A DNA stretch of 64,000 nt from assembly GCA_018240025.1 (NCBI GenBank), contig JAFEGM010000006.1, positions 69,278-133,277 on the forward strand. Reading direction: 5' to 3'. The DNA comes from Verrucomicrobiota bacterium (GTDB lineage: Bacteria; Verrucomicrobiota; Verrucomicrobiia; Chthoniobacterales; SZAS-18). The position numbers were made by a program, and so were the translations under genes. Positions 10,092-17,668 of the stretch are shown here, piece by piece; position 1 is the stretch's first letter, and each line of letters starts with the position of its first letter. The notes below the pieces were generated by a model. It was not told the origin of the DNA. It made no database searches and was given only the letters and a program-made list of their open reading frames with translations.

Positions 10092-13000
10092 ATGGACCGA
10101 CCGATGCCTGATCCCGGGCCCGCCGCGTCTCCTGTCTCTCGCCCGTGTCCGCGGTGTGGAGCGCTTTATCTTGGCGAAATCTGTCCGAGCTGCCCGGGAG
10201 CCGGCGAGACCGAGGCCGATTTTCCCGCGAACCCAGCGCCGCCGGAAGCGGCGGGTGCGGCCCGCGGTACGCGGCGTCGACGCACCGGCCGCCCGCTGAC
10301 CGGCCTGCGCTTCCTGCCGCGGCCGAGTGAGGCGGCGCGGCGCCAGCCGTCGGAAAGGCTCCACCATTTCCGCATCGAGCGTCGGCCCGACGGCACGCTC
10401 CACGAGCTGGGCCGCGGCGGCATGGGCGTGACCTACAAGGCTCTGGACGAGCGGTTGCGTCTGCCGGTCGCGCTCAAGGTCATCGCCCCCTTCCGCGAGC
10501 ACAGCACGGCCGCGCAGTCGCTCTTTCTCCGCGAGGCCCGCGCTGCGGCCCGGGTGCGGCATTCGAACGTGGCCAGCGTGCTCTACCTCAACGACACGCC
10601 GGGGAACTTCTTCTACGCGATGGAGTTCGTGGACGGCGTCTCGCTGGAGGAATGGCTCAAGGCGCAGCCGCCGCTCGATGCCGCCACGGCCCTGCCGCTG
10701 GCCGAGCAGATCGCGCGCGGTCTGGCCGCCATTCACGCGCAGGGCATCATCCACCGCGACCTCAAGCCGTCGAACATCATGCTGGTCGGACGGCTCGATG
10801 CGCTCGGTCCGCGCACGCTCAAGATCATCGACTTCGGTCTGGCCCGGCCGATCGTCCGCACGGAAAGCGGCACGCAGAGCATCGGGTTCCGCGGCACCGC
10901 CCTCTACGCAAGTCCGGAGCAATGCGAGGAGGCGGCCTCACTGGACGGACGTTCCGACCTCTACTCGCTCGGTTGCATTGTGTTCCAGATGCTGACGGGC
11001 ACGCCGCCGTTCACGGCGACGTCCCACCGCGAGCTGATGAACCAGCACGTCGGCGGCCAGATTCCGCTGGAGCGACTGGGTCATTTGCCAACCGAGCTGC
11101 GGAGCATCGTGGCGCGCCTGCTGGCCAAATCCCCCGAGCAGCGCTTCGCGAGCGCGGAGCTCGTCATCGAAGAGCTGGAGCGCTGCCGGCAGGGCCTGAC
11201 CCGGTCGGCGCAGGATCCGCCGCGCCAAACGCCGCTGGTGGATACGCACAAGTCGTGGGTGCCGCCCGGCGGACATGCCACCACTTCCGCGGCGGCCGAG
11301 CCTCTCAGCCTGCGGATGCAGATGCCGCCGCCCCAGCCGGTGGGCGCGCCGCCCGCGCCGCCGCCCGTGGGGGCGGGGGAATTGAGCGAGGTCACCTTGC
11401 CAGCGGTGCCCAAACGGGTGCCCGCCCCCGAGCCGATTCCCATGCCTGGCTCCGACCTGGAGCCGACCCCGGAGGCGCCCCGCGGTACCATGCTGCGGCG
11501 TCTCGGACTCGCCGCCGCCGCCGTCTTCGCGCTCGGCCTTGCGGTCGGAGTCCTGCAGCGGATGAATCCGTCCGCCCCGAGCGACCCCCCTGCTGCGGTG
11601 GTAACGCCGGCCGCGGCGGCCGCTCCCACGCAGCCGGAGGCACGCCCGGTCCCGGGCCCGGTCGCTACGCTGCGGCGCGCGTTGGCGGTGCTGCCCTTCG
11701 CCAACCTCAGCGCCAGTCAGGAGGCTGCGCATTTTGCCGAAGGCATGCACGAGGACGTGATCACGAACCTGGCCAAGGTGCGCGAACTGCGCGTCATCTC
11801 GCGCAGCTCGGTGCAGGGCTTCGCGCCGGGCGTCCCCCGCGAGCTCAGGGCGATTGGCGAGAAGCTGGGCGTCAGCCACGTGGTCGAGGGCTCCGTGCGA
11901 CGCGAGCAGGCGAAGATCCGGGTGACGGCTCAATTGGTCGATGTGGCCACCGGCGACACCGTCTGGGCCGAATCCTACGACCGCGAAGCCAGTGACGTCA
12001 TGGTGGTGCAGGCGCAGATCGCCCTGGCCATCGCGGGCGCTCTCAAGACCACGCTGAGCGCGGGCGAGAAGACTGCCTTGAGCGAGCCGCCGATCGCCAG
12101 CGCCAAGGCCTACGAGCTGTTTTCCAAAGCCCGCGCGCTGATGAAGGGCGCGACCGGCAATCGCCACGATTTCGCCACCGCCGAGGGCCTGCTGGAGGAA
12201 GCGGTGCGGCTGGATCCGAGTTTCGCGCGGGCCCACGCCCAGCTTTCGCAGTTGCATACGATGCGTTACGCCTTCGGGACCGACCGAACCGACGACCGGC
12301 TGGCCAAGGCCTACGCCACGGCACGGCGCGCCCTGCAGGTCGGCGGTGAATTCGCCGACGCCTACGTGGCCCTCGGCGGCTACTTCTTCCGCGGTCTCGG
12401 CGATTACACGCGCGGCCTCGAGAATTACCGCAAGGCCATCGCGCTCGAACCCTTCAATGCCGAGGCGCTCGCCAACGTGGCCAACATCCAGCGTCGCGTC
12501 GGCAAGTGGGACGAGGCCATTGCGAGCTACACCGAGGCGTTGCGGCTGAATCCGCTCGACATCAATCTGCTCTACAACCACGCCAACACGCTGCGTTACA
12601 CCCGCCGCTACGCGGAATGCGCCGCGGCCCTGGCGGCCGCCGAAGCGAAGGTAGGTTACCATATTCTCTTCTCTTCGACCATCCGGAGTGCCCTGCTGCT
12701 GGCCTGGAAAGGCGACATCAGCGGCTTCCGCGAGGCTGCGGCCAAACAGCAGCCGAACGACGCCACGCTCGAGATCCGGCTTTGGTTCAGGGTGGAGTGG
12801 CTGCTGATGGAAGGTCGCTTCGACGAGGCCCGCCGGACGATCGAGGAAAGCAGCTTCAGTCTGCTCGACGGGCAGCAGGTGTACCTGACGCGCAGCGGGC
12901 TGCTGGCGGAGATCGAGGAGAGCGGCGGTAACCGGGCACGCGCGCGCGAGGTTTGGCAGGTGGCGCTCGACGAGATCGCCCCACTCGCCTCGGCCCGACG

Positions 13001-13286
13001 CGATGCGCGACTGCAACTGGCCCACGCCTTTGCGCTCGCGGGCGTCGGCCGCGCGCAGGAGGCCTGCGCCGAGGCGGATCGCGCCATGGAAGACAAGCGC
13101 GTGGTCGACGATCAGTTCGACGCCCCTGCCTTCCGCCTGCGCCGGGCCCTGGTCTATCTGCGCTGCGGCCGCAAGGCCGAGGCTCGCGCCCAGATCGACG
13201 AGTTGCTCAAGGTCCCGGGCGACATCTCCGAGGAGGTGTTGCGCGTGCACTCGATCTGGAAGGATCTGCCGCCCGCCCCCCGCTGA
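10092..13286 (+). CDS. Zinc-ribbon Ser/Thr kinase with TolB/FlgO-like domain and TPRs
   Basis: 1064 aa. Cys19, Cys22, Cys31 and Cys34 form an N-terminal zinc ribbon (CPRCG ... CPSC). The PknB-type kinase domain spans about 90-365 with GRGGMG loop, Lys129, HRDLKPSN Asp223 and DFG Asp247, so it should be active. A proline-rich linker leads to one membrane helix (about 472-490), then a TolB/FlgO-like domain (about 530-660, ALAVLPFANLS...EGMHEDVITNLAKV), then TPR repeats to the C-terminus. Topology puts the kinase in the cytoplasm and TolB/FlgO plus TPRs outside. The two following genes are on the same strand at 54-bp and 23-bp spacing, which suggests they are functionally linked to the kinase. 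Confidence 0.93.
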   Translation: MDRPMPDPGPAASPVSRPCPRCGALYLGEICPSCPGAGETEADFPANPAPPEAAGAARGTRRRRTGRPLTGLRFLPRPSEAARRQPSERLHHFRIERRPDGTLHELGRGGMGVTYKALDERLRLPVALKVIAPFREHSTAAQSLFLREARAAARVRHSNVASVLYLNDTPGNFFYAMEFVDGVSLEEWLKAQPPLDAATALPLAEQIARGLAAIHAQGIIHRDLKPSNIMLVGRLDALGPRTLKIIDFGLARPIVRTESGTQSIGFRGTALYASPEQCEEAASLDGRSDLYSLGCIVFQMLTGTPPFTATSHRELMNQHVGGQIPLERLGHLPTELRSIVARLLAKSPEQRFASAELVIEELERCRQGLTRSAQDPPRQTPLVDTHKSWVPPGGHATTSAAAEPLSLRMQMPPPQPVGAPPAPPPVGAGELSEVTLPAVPKRVPAPEPIPMPGSDLEPTPEAPRGTMLRRLGLAAAAVFALGLAVGVLQRMNPSAPSDPPAAVVTPAAAAAPTQPEARPVPGPVATLRRALAVLPFANLSASQEAAHFAEGMHEDVITNLAKVRELRVISRSSVQGFAPGVPRELRAIGEKLGVSHVVEGSVRREQAKIRVTAQLVDVATGDTVWAESYDREASDVMVVQAQIALAIAGALKTTLSAGEKTALSEPPIASAKAYELFSKARALMKGATGNRHDFATAEGLLEEAVRLDPSFARAHAQLSQLHTMRYAFGTDRTDDRLAKAYATARRALQVGGEFADAYVALGGYFFRGLGDYTRGLENYRKAIALEPFNAEALANVANIQRRVGKWDEAIASYTEALRLNPLDINLLYNHANTLRYTRRYAECAAALAAAEAKVGYHILFSSTIRSALLLAWKGDISGFREAAAKQQPNDATLEIRLWFRVEWLLMEGRFDEARRTIEESSFSLLDGQQVYLTRSGLLAEIEESGGNRARAREVWQVALDEIAPLASARRDARLQLAHAFALAGVGRAQEACAEADRAMEDKRVVDDQFDAPAFRLRRALVYLRCGRKAEARAQIDELLKVPGDISEEVLRVHSIWKDLPPAPR

Positions 13287-13339
13287 TGCGACACTTTCGC
13301 TCCGCCATTCTTTCCGCCCCGCACCTCCCAGCCACCTCC

Positions 13340-14020
13340 ATGAACGAATCCCTTCCGCCCTCCGACCACCGCGCTCGCCGGCAGCGCCCGCGTCTCGCCC
13401 GCCTCGGCAACGTCTTCCAGGACGCCCGCGTCGTCTCCGACCGCGCGGCCGCCGATGCCGACAACGAACTGCCCGCGATGTCGGCCGCCACCGGCCACTT
13501 CGAGCTGCACACCTCGTTCCCCATCCCCTCGAACAAACGCGACCAAATCATTGCCGGCTTCGCCAATTTTTCGAAGGACGGCACCCCAGCCAAGACGCTC
13601 GGCAAGCAGCTCGAGGAGATCGCGGCCATCGAACCCACGTCGCCCGTGGGCCAATTGCTCGGACTCCGCGCCAAGACCGCGGGCAGCGGCCAGCCGGCCG
13701 CGCCGAACACCTTCGATGGCTGGAGCATCGCGCTGCGCTTCCAGAACATCGGCATCGACACGACCGACGAGAACGACGACCCGCTCGGCGACGACGTCTA
13801 TCACCGCCACTACACCGCAGGCACCGAGCTCGTGGTCGATGTCACGCTCCGCGTCCCGCTCGGCACCGGCGTCTCGACCTGGGGTGCGCTGCGCGATGCG
13901 ATCGAGAGCGACAATCCCACCACCTTTGCCGGTGCGAAGGCCGATCTCATCGACATCGTCCAAACCGAGGGCCTCGGGCTCGAGGCCGAGAATCTGATCG
14001 ACGCACTCACGCTCGCCTGA
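13340..14020 (+). CDS. Unknown 226-aa protein between kinase and caspase-like gene
   Basis: Not recognised. 226 aa, no signal peptide and no membrane helix. An arginine-rich disordered N-terminus (to about 35) is followed by a segment with TGHFELHTSFPIPSNKRDQ and by an acidic loop TTDENDDPLGDDVYHRHY (about 137-154). The C-terminal third looks alpha/beta with a short helical end. The ATG at 13340 is chosen because the longer open frame upstream lies inside the kinase gene. Codon use matches the neighbours. It sits 53 bp after the kinase stop and 22 bp before the caspase-like gene, so it may be their partner, substrate or regulator; that is inference from position only. Confidence 0.75.
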   Translation: MNESLPPSDHRARRQRPRLARLGNVFQDARVVSDRAAADADNELPAMSAATGHFELHTSFPIPSNKRDQIIAGFANFSKDGTPAKTLGKQLEEIAAIEPTSPVGQLLGLRAKTAGSGQPAAPNTFDGWSIALRFQNIGIDTTDENDDPLGDDVYHRHYTAGTELVVDVTLRVPLGTGVSTWGALRDAIESDNPTTFAGAKADLIDIVQTEGLGLEAENLIDALTLA

Positions 14021-14042
14021 GCGCCTGAGCCCCGACCGATCC

Positions 14043-14942
14043 GTGCAAACACCGGCGCTCCCGCTCCCGCCGGAGGAGTGGGCGCTGCCTGCCGGGCTGG
14101 CCTCGGATGGCGCGCGCTGGCTCAGCCTGCGCGAAGTGGCCGAGGGAGCCCGGGAGGCGCCCTGGGCGGAACTGGCGGTGGTCGATCGGGCGCGCCTGCT
14201 GGCCGCCCGCGCCGGGCAAGGCGGCCCGCAGCCGCCCGCCTGGCGCAGCGCTGCGGAGGTCGCATGGCTGGCGCTCGGCTTCCTGCGCGCCGCCGCGTTG
14301 GGCCGGCTGGAGCCACCTCCGCCCGCGCCGCCCGCGCTCGCGCCTCCGCAAGCCAGCGTGGTCCGGGCCGAGGCCCGCTGGGATCCCTTCTCCCGCGCCG
14401 CCGGTCAATGGCGTCGCCAGCATTTGGACATCCGCCTGCCCCAGGTTCGCCGGGTCGAGGGCGAACGCCTGTCGCGCGCCACGCTGGCGGCTGCATTCCT
14501 CTCGGCTCCGTCCTCGCCCATGGGCCGCGTCCTGAGCCTCGCCGGCCACGGCCGCGCCGACCGCTGCTTTGGCGACGCCTTCGAAACCCTCCTCAGCGCC
14601 GACCCCCACCGTCCCCGCCTGCCCGCCGAACTGCGCGGCTGGACCGTCCATCTTCTCGCCTGCCACTGCGCCCGCTGCCTCGGCCCCGCCCTGATCGCCG
14701 CAGGCTGCGCCGGCTTCGTCGGCTACGCCGACGACTTCCTCTTCGACCCCGATGCCCCCGAGATCTTCTTCGCCGCCGACGCCCGAATCGTCCTCGCCCT
14801 CGCCGCCGGCGCCGACCCGATGACCGCCGCCGCTCAGTCCCGCGCCTTCGCCGCCTGCGAAGCGTGGCGTTTGCGCCAGCGCGGAGAGTTTCATCAGGCC
14901 GCCGCGCTGGCGTTCAATGCCAGCCACCTGCGGGCAATTTGA
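14043..14942 (+). CDS. Caspase/CHAT-like cysteine peptidase candidate
   Basis: 299 aa, GTG start at 14043 (no nearby in-frame ATG). The N-terminal 120 residues are Ala/Pro-rich without a recognised domain. From about 160 the sequence follows the caspase-like pattern: a strand ending in a His-Gly motif (LSLAGHG, His169), then a strand ending in the nucleophile (WTVHLLACHCA, Cys207, with Cys209 close by), then LGPALIAAGCAGFVGYADDF, like the ALLAAGARAVV block of CHAT domains. Family knowledge says the His/Cys dyad cleaves proteins, commonly in signalling or cell-death modules. The fold assignment is inference from motif order. It is the last gene of the kinase / 226-aa / peptidase cluster, and tRNA-Cys lies convergently 53 bp downstream. 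Confidence 0.62.
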   Translation: MQTPALPLPPEEWALPAGLASDGARWLSLREVAEGAREAPWAELAVVDRARLLAARAGQGGPQPPAWRSAAEVAWLALGFLRAAALGRLEPPPPAPPALAPPQASVVRAEARWDPFSRAAGQWRRQHLDIRLPQVRRVEGERLSRATLAAAFLSAPSSPMGRVLSLAGHGRADRCFGDAFETLLSADPHRPRLPAELRGWTVHLLACHCARCLGPALIAAGCAGFVGYADDFLFDPDAPEIFFAADARIVLALAAGADPMTAAAQSRAFAACEAWRLRQRGEFHQAAALAFNASHLRAI

Positions 14943-14995
14943 GCGAGCGAAAACCCACGCCCTCGCCCCCTCTGCGCCTTACTCGAAAAATAGAG

Positions 14996-15067
14996 AGGCG
15001 GGGGCGGGAATCGAACCCGCGAATAGGGGTTTTGCAGACCCCGGCCTTACCACTTGGCTACCCCGCC
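14996..15067 (-). tRNA. tRNA-Cys (GCA)
   Basis: Read on the minus strand the gene folds into a full cloverleaf. The acceptor stem GGCGGGG/CCCCGCC pairs 15061-15067 with 14997-15003. The anticodon loop contains CTGCAAA (anticodon GCA). The T-arm is GCGGG-TTCGAAT-CCCGC. The discriminator base is U73, the cysteine identity base. Length is 72 nt, and the CCA end is not encoded. Confidence 0.97.
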
Positions 15068-15126
15068 TTGGCGGAGCGGGAGAGTAGGGGCGGAGCGGAA
15101 GCTGTCAAAGGCAAAGGAGGGGGTGT

Positions 15127-15289
15127 GAGGATGAAGGAGGAAGGAGGAAGGAGGAAGGAGGAAGGAAAGCGGCCCAAGGTGAGCGCACTCCGCGCTCGTG
15201 CTGGTTCTGGTCTCGAGACATCGCCCACGCAGCGCCGCCCTTCATCCTTCCTCCTTCCTCCTTCCTCCTTCATCCTTCTCCCTTCCTCC
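15127..15289. repeat. Inverted pair of GGAGGAA heptamer tracts
   Basis: The left arm at 15127-15171 is a run of GGAGGAA/GGATGAA heptamers. The right arm at 15239-15289 is the same motif in reverse complement. They flank a 67-bp core. The right arm touches the stop codon (TAA, minus strand, 15290-15292) of the kinase-FGE gene. The same GA-rich heptamer occurs at 22981, 25583 and 43496. Confidence 0.9.
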
Positions 15290-17536
15290 TTACCTCGGCG
15301 GCCCTCCGGCGCCGGGCGGGCCGGGCCGTGGGGGGCGGTCGCGGGGGAACAGCGGGCGCGGGCCATTGGGTTCGCCGGGCTGCGCCTGCGGCGGAGGCGG
15401 TTCGGTGGGCGCGGGGGTGGGGGCCTCGCGGCCGAAGGGGACGACCTGGGCGCCGGGGACGTAGGTGGGAGCGGCGACGGCGGGCGGGCGGAATGGTCCC
15501 TGGCTCTGACCTTGCCCGGCGGCGGGCGGACCGGCCTGGCCACGCGGCGGCGGGATGGGACGGCCGGCGGGTTCCTGCACGAGGACGAGGCGGAAGCCGA
15601 GGTCGCTGCGGCGGGTGCTGCGGGGCTCGGTCTTGCCGAAGGTGACGTTGGTCTCCTCGGGACGGCTGGTCGACCAGGCGCCGCCGCGGATTTCGGCGTT
15701 GTTGCGCTCCTGCCCGGGATCCTGCGGCAGGACCCATTCCCAGACGTTGCCGCGGAGGCCTGAGAACAACACGGCTTCGGCGGGCGGGGCGGTGCGCGGG
15801 AAGGCGTCCTGCCAGCCGCTCAACAGCGGCAGGCTGGCGGGCCAGTTGGCATCGCGCGCCTCGCTGCCGGCGTAGTTGGGCGTGCGCTCGCCGGCCGCGG
15901 CGGAGGCGGCCTGCTGCCATTCGGAGGCGAAGGGGACGCGATACCGCCAGCCGGACGGCAGCTGGCCCGCCTCGACCTCGCGATTGCCCAGCCACTCGGC
16001 GAAGGCCATGGCATCGTGAAAACTCACGCAGGTGACCGGGTGCTCATCGGTCTGGGCGAAGCCGGGGCGCTCCCAGGTGGCATCGGCGGTCACCCAGCCC
16101 TGCGCGGTCAGAATGCGCGGCGGCTCGCCCATTTGCGGCGCTTCGTAGCGGTAGCGCTCGTCGCGGCCGATCATCCGGGCGGTCGGGCTCGTCACGAAAG
16201 CGCGGAAGTCGCTCACCCGCGTTTCGATGCGGCAAACGAGCAACGGCCGGCCCCCCTCGTTGCCGACGGGCACGAAGCGCAGGCCGAGCGAGTTCACGAA
16301 AGGCGCGGCGACGGTGGCCGTGGCGGGATCGCGGCCTTTGAACGGGGCGGCGGGGCGGCCATCGCGCGCTCCGGCGGCCTCCCGTGGACCTCCCGCCTCG
16401 CGGGGCTCCGGCCCGGCTGGCGGGCGTGGTGCGGTCTGATTGCTGGCGGGGCGGGCTTCGGCCGGGTTCGGAGGATTGACGGAGCGTTCGCCCGGACCGG
16501 GAGCCGTCGAGCGCCGCAGATACAAACCGGCGCCGAGGCCGAGAAAGACGATGATGGCGGCGGCCGCGAAGAGCGGGGCCTTGCTGCGTCGCGGCACCAG
16601 CGTGTCGCCGGTGGCGAAGGCCGGCAGCTGCGAGGTCGGCACGTTGGGCACCAGCGGCACATTGGTCCGCGGCTCGGGCAGCGGCGCGATTCGTCCGCCG
16701 AGAGCCTCGCGCAGCCAGTGCAGGAAGGCACCGGCGGTGTCGAAGCGATCGCCCGGATTCTTGGCCAGCAGTCGGGCCACGCCCTGATCCCACGGCCGCG
16801 GCAGGTTGCGATGGCTGTCCGACGGCTTCGGCGCGGCGTCGAACATGTGCGCATGCATCAGCGTGTAGGCGCTGTCGCCGGCGAAGGGCGCCCTGCCGGT
16901 CAGAAGCTGGTAAGCCAGGCAGCCGAGCGCGTAGAGATCGGTCCGGCCGTCGATCTGCTCCTTCGCGCCTTTCCACTGCTCGGGCGCCATGTAGAGCGGC
17001 GTGCCGATCTCCTGGCCCGAGGCGGTCAGCGTGGCACGGGTGTTGGCGCCGCCGAAGATGCGGGCGATGCCGAAGTCCGTGATGGCCAGCTTGCCGCTCT
17101 CGTCGAAGAGGATGTTGCCCGGCTTGAGGTCGCGATGGACCACCCCGAGGGAATGCGCGCGGTCCAGCGCGCTGCAGATGGGCTCGAGGATGGCAAAGGT
17201 CTCGTCGCTGGAAAAGGCGCGGCCCTCCGCGGCGCGCTCGGCCATCTGGCGCTGCAGCGTGCCGCCGCCGAAGAGCGCCATGACGATGAAGAGCGTGCCG
17301 TCCTGCTCGCCGAAATCGTGGATGGGGATGATGTGCGGATGCTGCAGCGAGGCCATGATCTTGGCCTCCCGCTCGAAGCGGGCGCGGATCGACGGGTCCT
17401 CGTTGAAATCGGTGTGCAGCAGCTTGAGCGCGACCGGCCGCCCCAGCTTCGCATCCCAGGCTCGGTACACTGCGCCGAAAGCCCCGGCGCCGAGCTGCTG
17501 GGCGACTTCGTAGCGGCCGAACGTGCGGGTGGACAT
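15290..17536 (-). CDS. Ser/Thr kinase fused to FGE-sulfatase (formylglycine-generating-enzyme-like) domain
   Basis: 748 aa. The PknB-type kinase (about 8-275) has GAGAFG loop, Lys in VALKLLH, HRDLKPGN and an intact TDFGIAR. A proline-rich linker contains a membrane helix (about 320-340, LFAAAAIIVFLGLG). An FGE-sulfatase/SUMF1-like domain follows (about 395-650: FVNSLGLRFVPVG, HPVTCVSFHDAMAFAEWLG, LRGNVWEWV, RGGAW, LGFRLVL). The tail is proline-rich to the stop. Family knowledge: in such fusions the extracytoplasmic FGE domain is usually a binding or sensor module. I do not see the paired cysteines needed for formylglycine formation, so catalysis is unlikely. The stop abuts a heptamer repeat tract. 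Confidence 0.92.
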   Translation of the reverse strand: MSTRTFGRYEVAQQLGAGAFGAVYRAWDAKLGRPVALKLLHTDFNEDPSIRARFEREAKIMASLQHPHIIPIHDFGEQDGTLFIVMALFGGGTLQRQMAERAAEGRAFSSDETFAILEPICSALDRAHSLGVVHRDLKPGNILFDESGKLAITDFGIARIFGGANTRATLTASGQEIGTPLYMAPEQWKGAKEQIDGRTDLYALGCLAYQLLTGRAPFAGDSAYTLMHAHMFDAAPKPSDSHRNLPRPWDQGVARLLAKNPGDRFDTAGAFLHWLREALGGRIAPLPEPRTNVPLVPNVPTSQLPAFATGDTLVPRRSKAPLFAAAAIIVFLGLGAGLYLRRSTAPGPGERSVNPPNPAEARPASNQTAPRPPAGPEPREAGGPREAAGARDGRPAAPFKGRDPATATVAAPFVNSLGLRFVPVGNEGGRPLLVCRIETRVSDFRAFVTSPTARMIGRDERYRYEAPQMGEPPRILTAQGWVTADATWERPGFAQTDEHPVTCVSFHDAMAFAEWLGNREVEAGQLPSGWRYRVPFASEWQQAASAAAGERTPNYAGSEARDANWPASLPLLSGWQDAFPRTAPPAEAVLFSGLRGNVWEWVLPQDPGQERNNAEIRGGAWSTSRPEETNVTFGKTEPRSTRRSDLGFRLVLVQEPAGRPIPPPRGQAGPPAAGQGQSQGPFRPPAVAAPTYVPGAQVVPFGREAPTPAPTEPPPPQAQPGEPNGPRPLFPRDRPPRPGPPGAGGPPR

Positions 17537-17668
17537 GCGGGGCGGGGGGCTGCAGCGGAGTTCTAGCCGGGCCGGCGAAAAATCAAAATGCGGAAATGCC
17601 GGGAGCAGCGGCGATTCTCGAAGCCGGCACCTTGAGATTCGCTGAAGAATTCTCCGCGCCGCGGCCGG

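Noticed and set aside
10938-13250. A 770-aa minus-strand open frame antisense to the zinc-ribbon kinase
   Set aside because: Composition typical of antisense shadows (LGQ, RGR); the plus-strand kinase is well supported.
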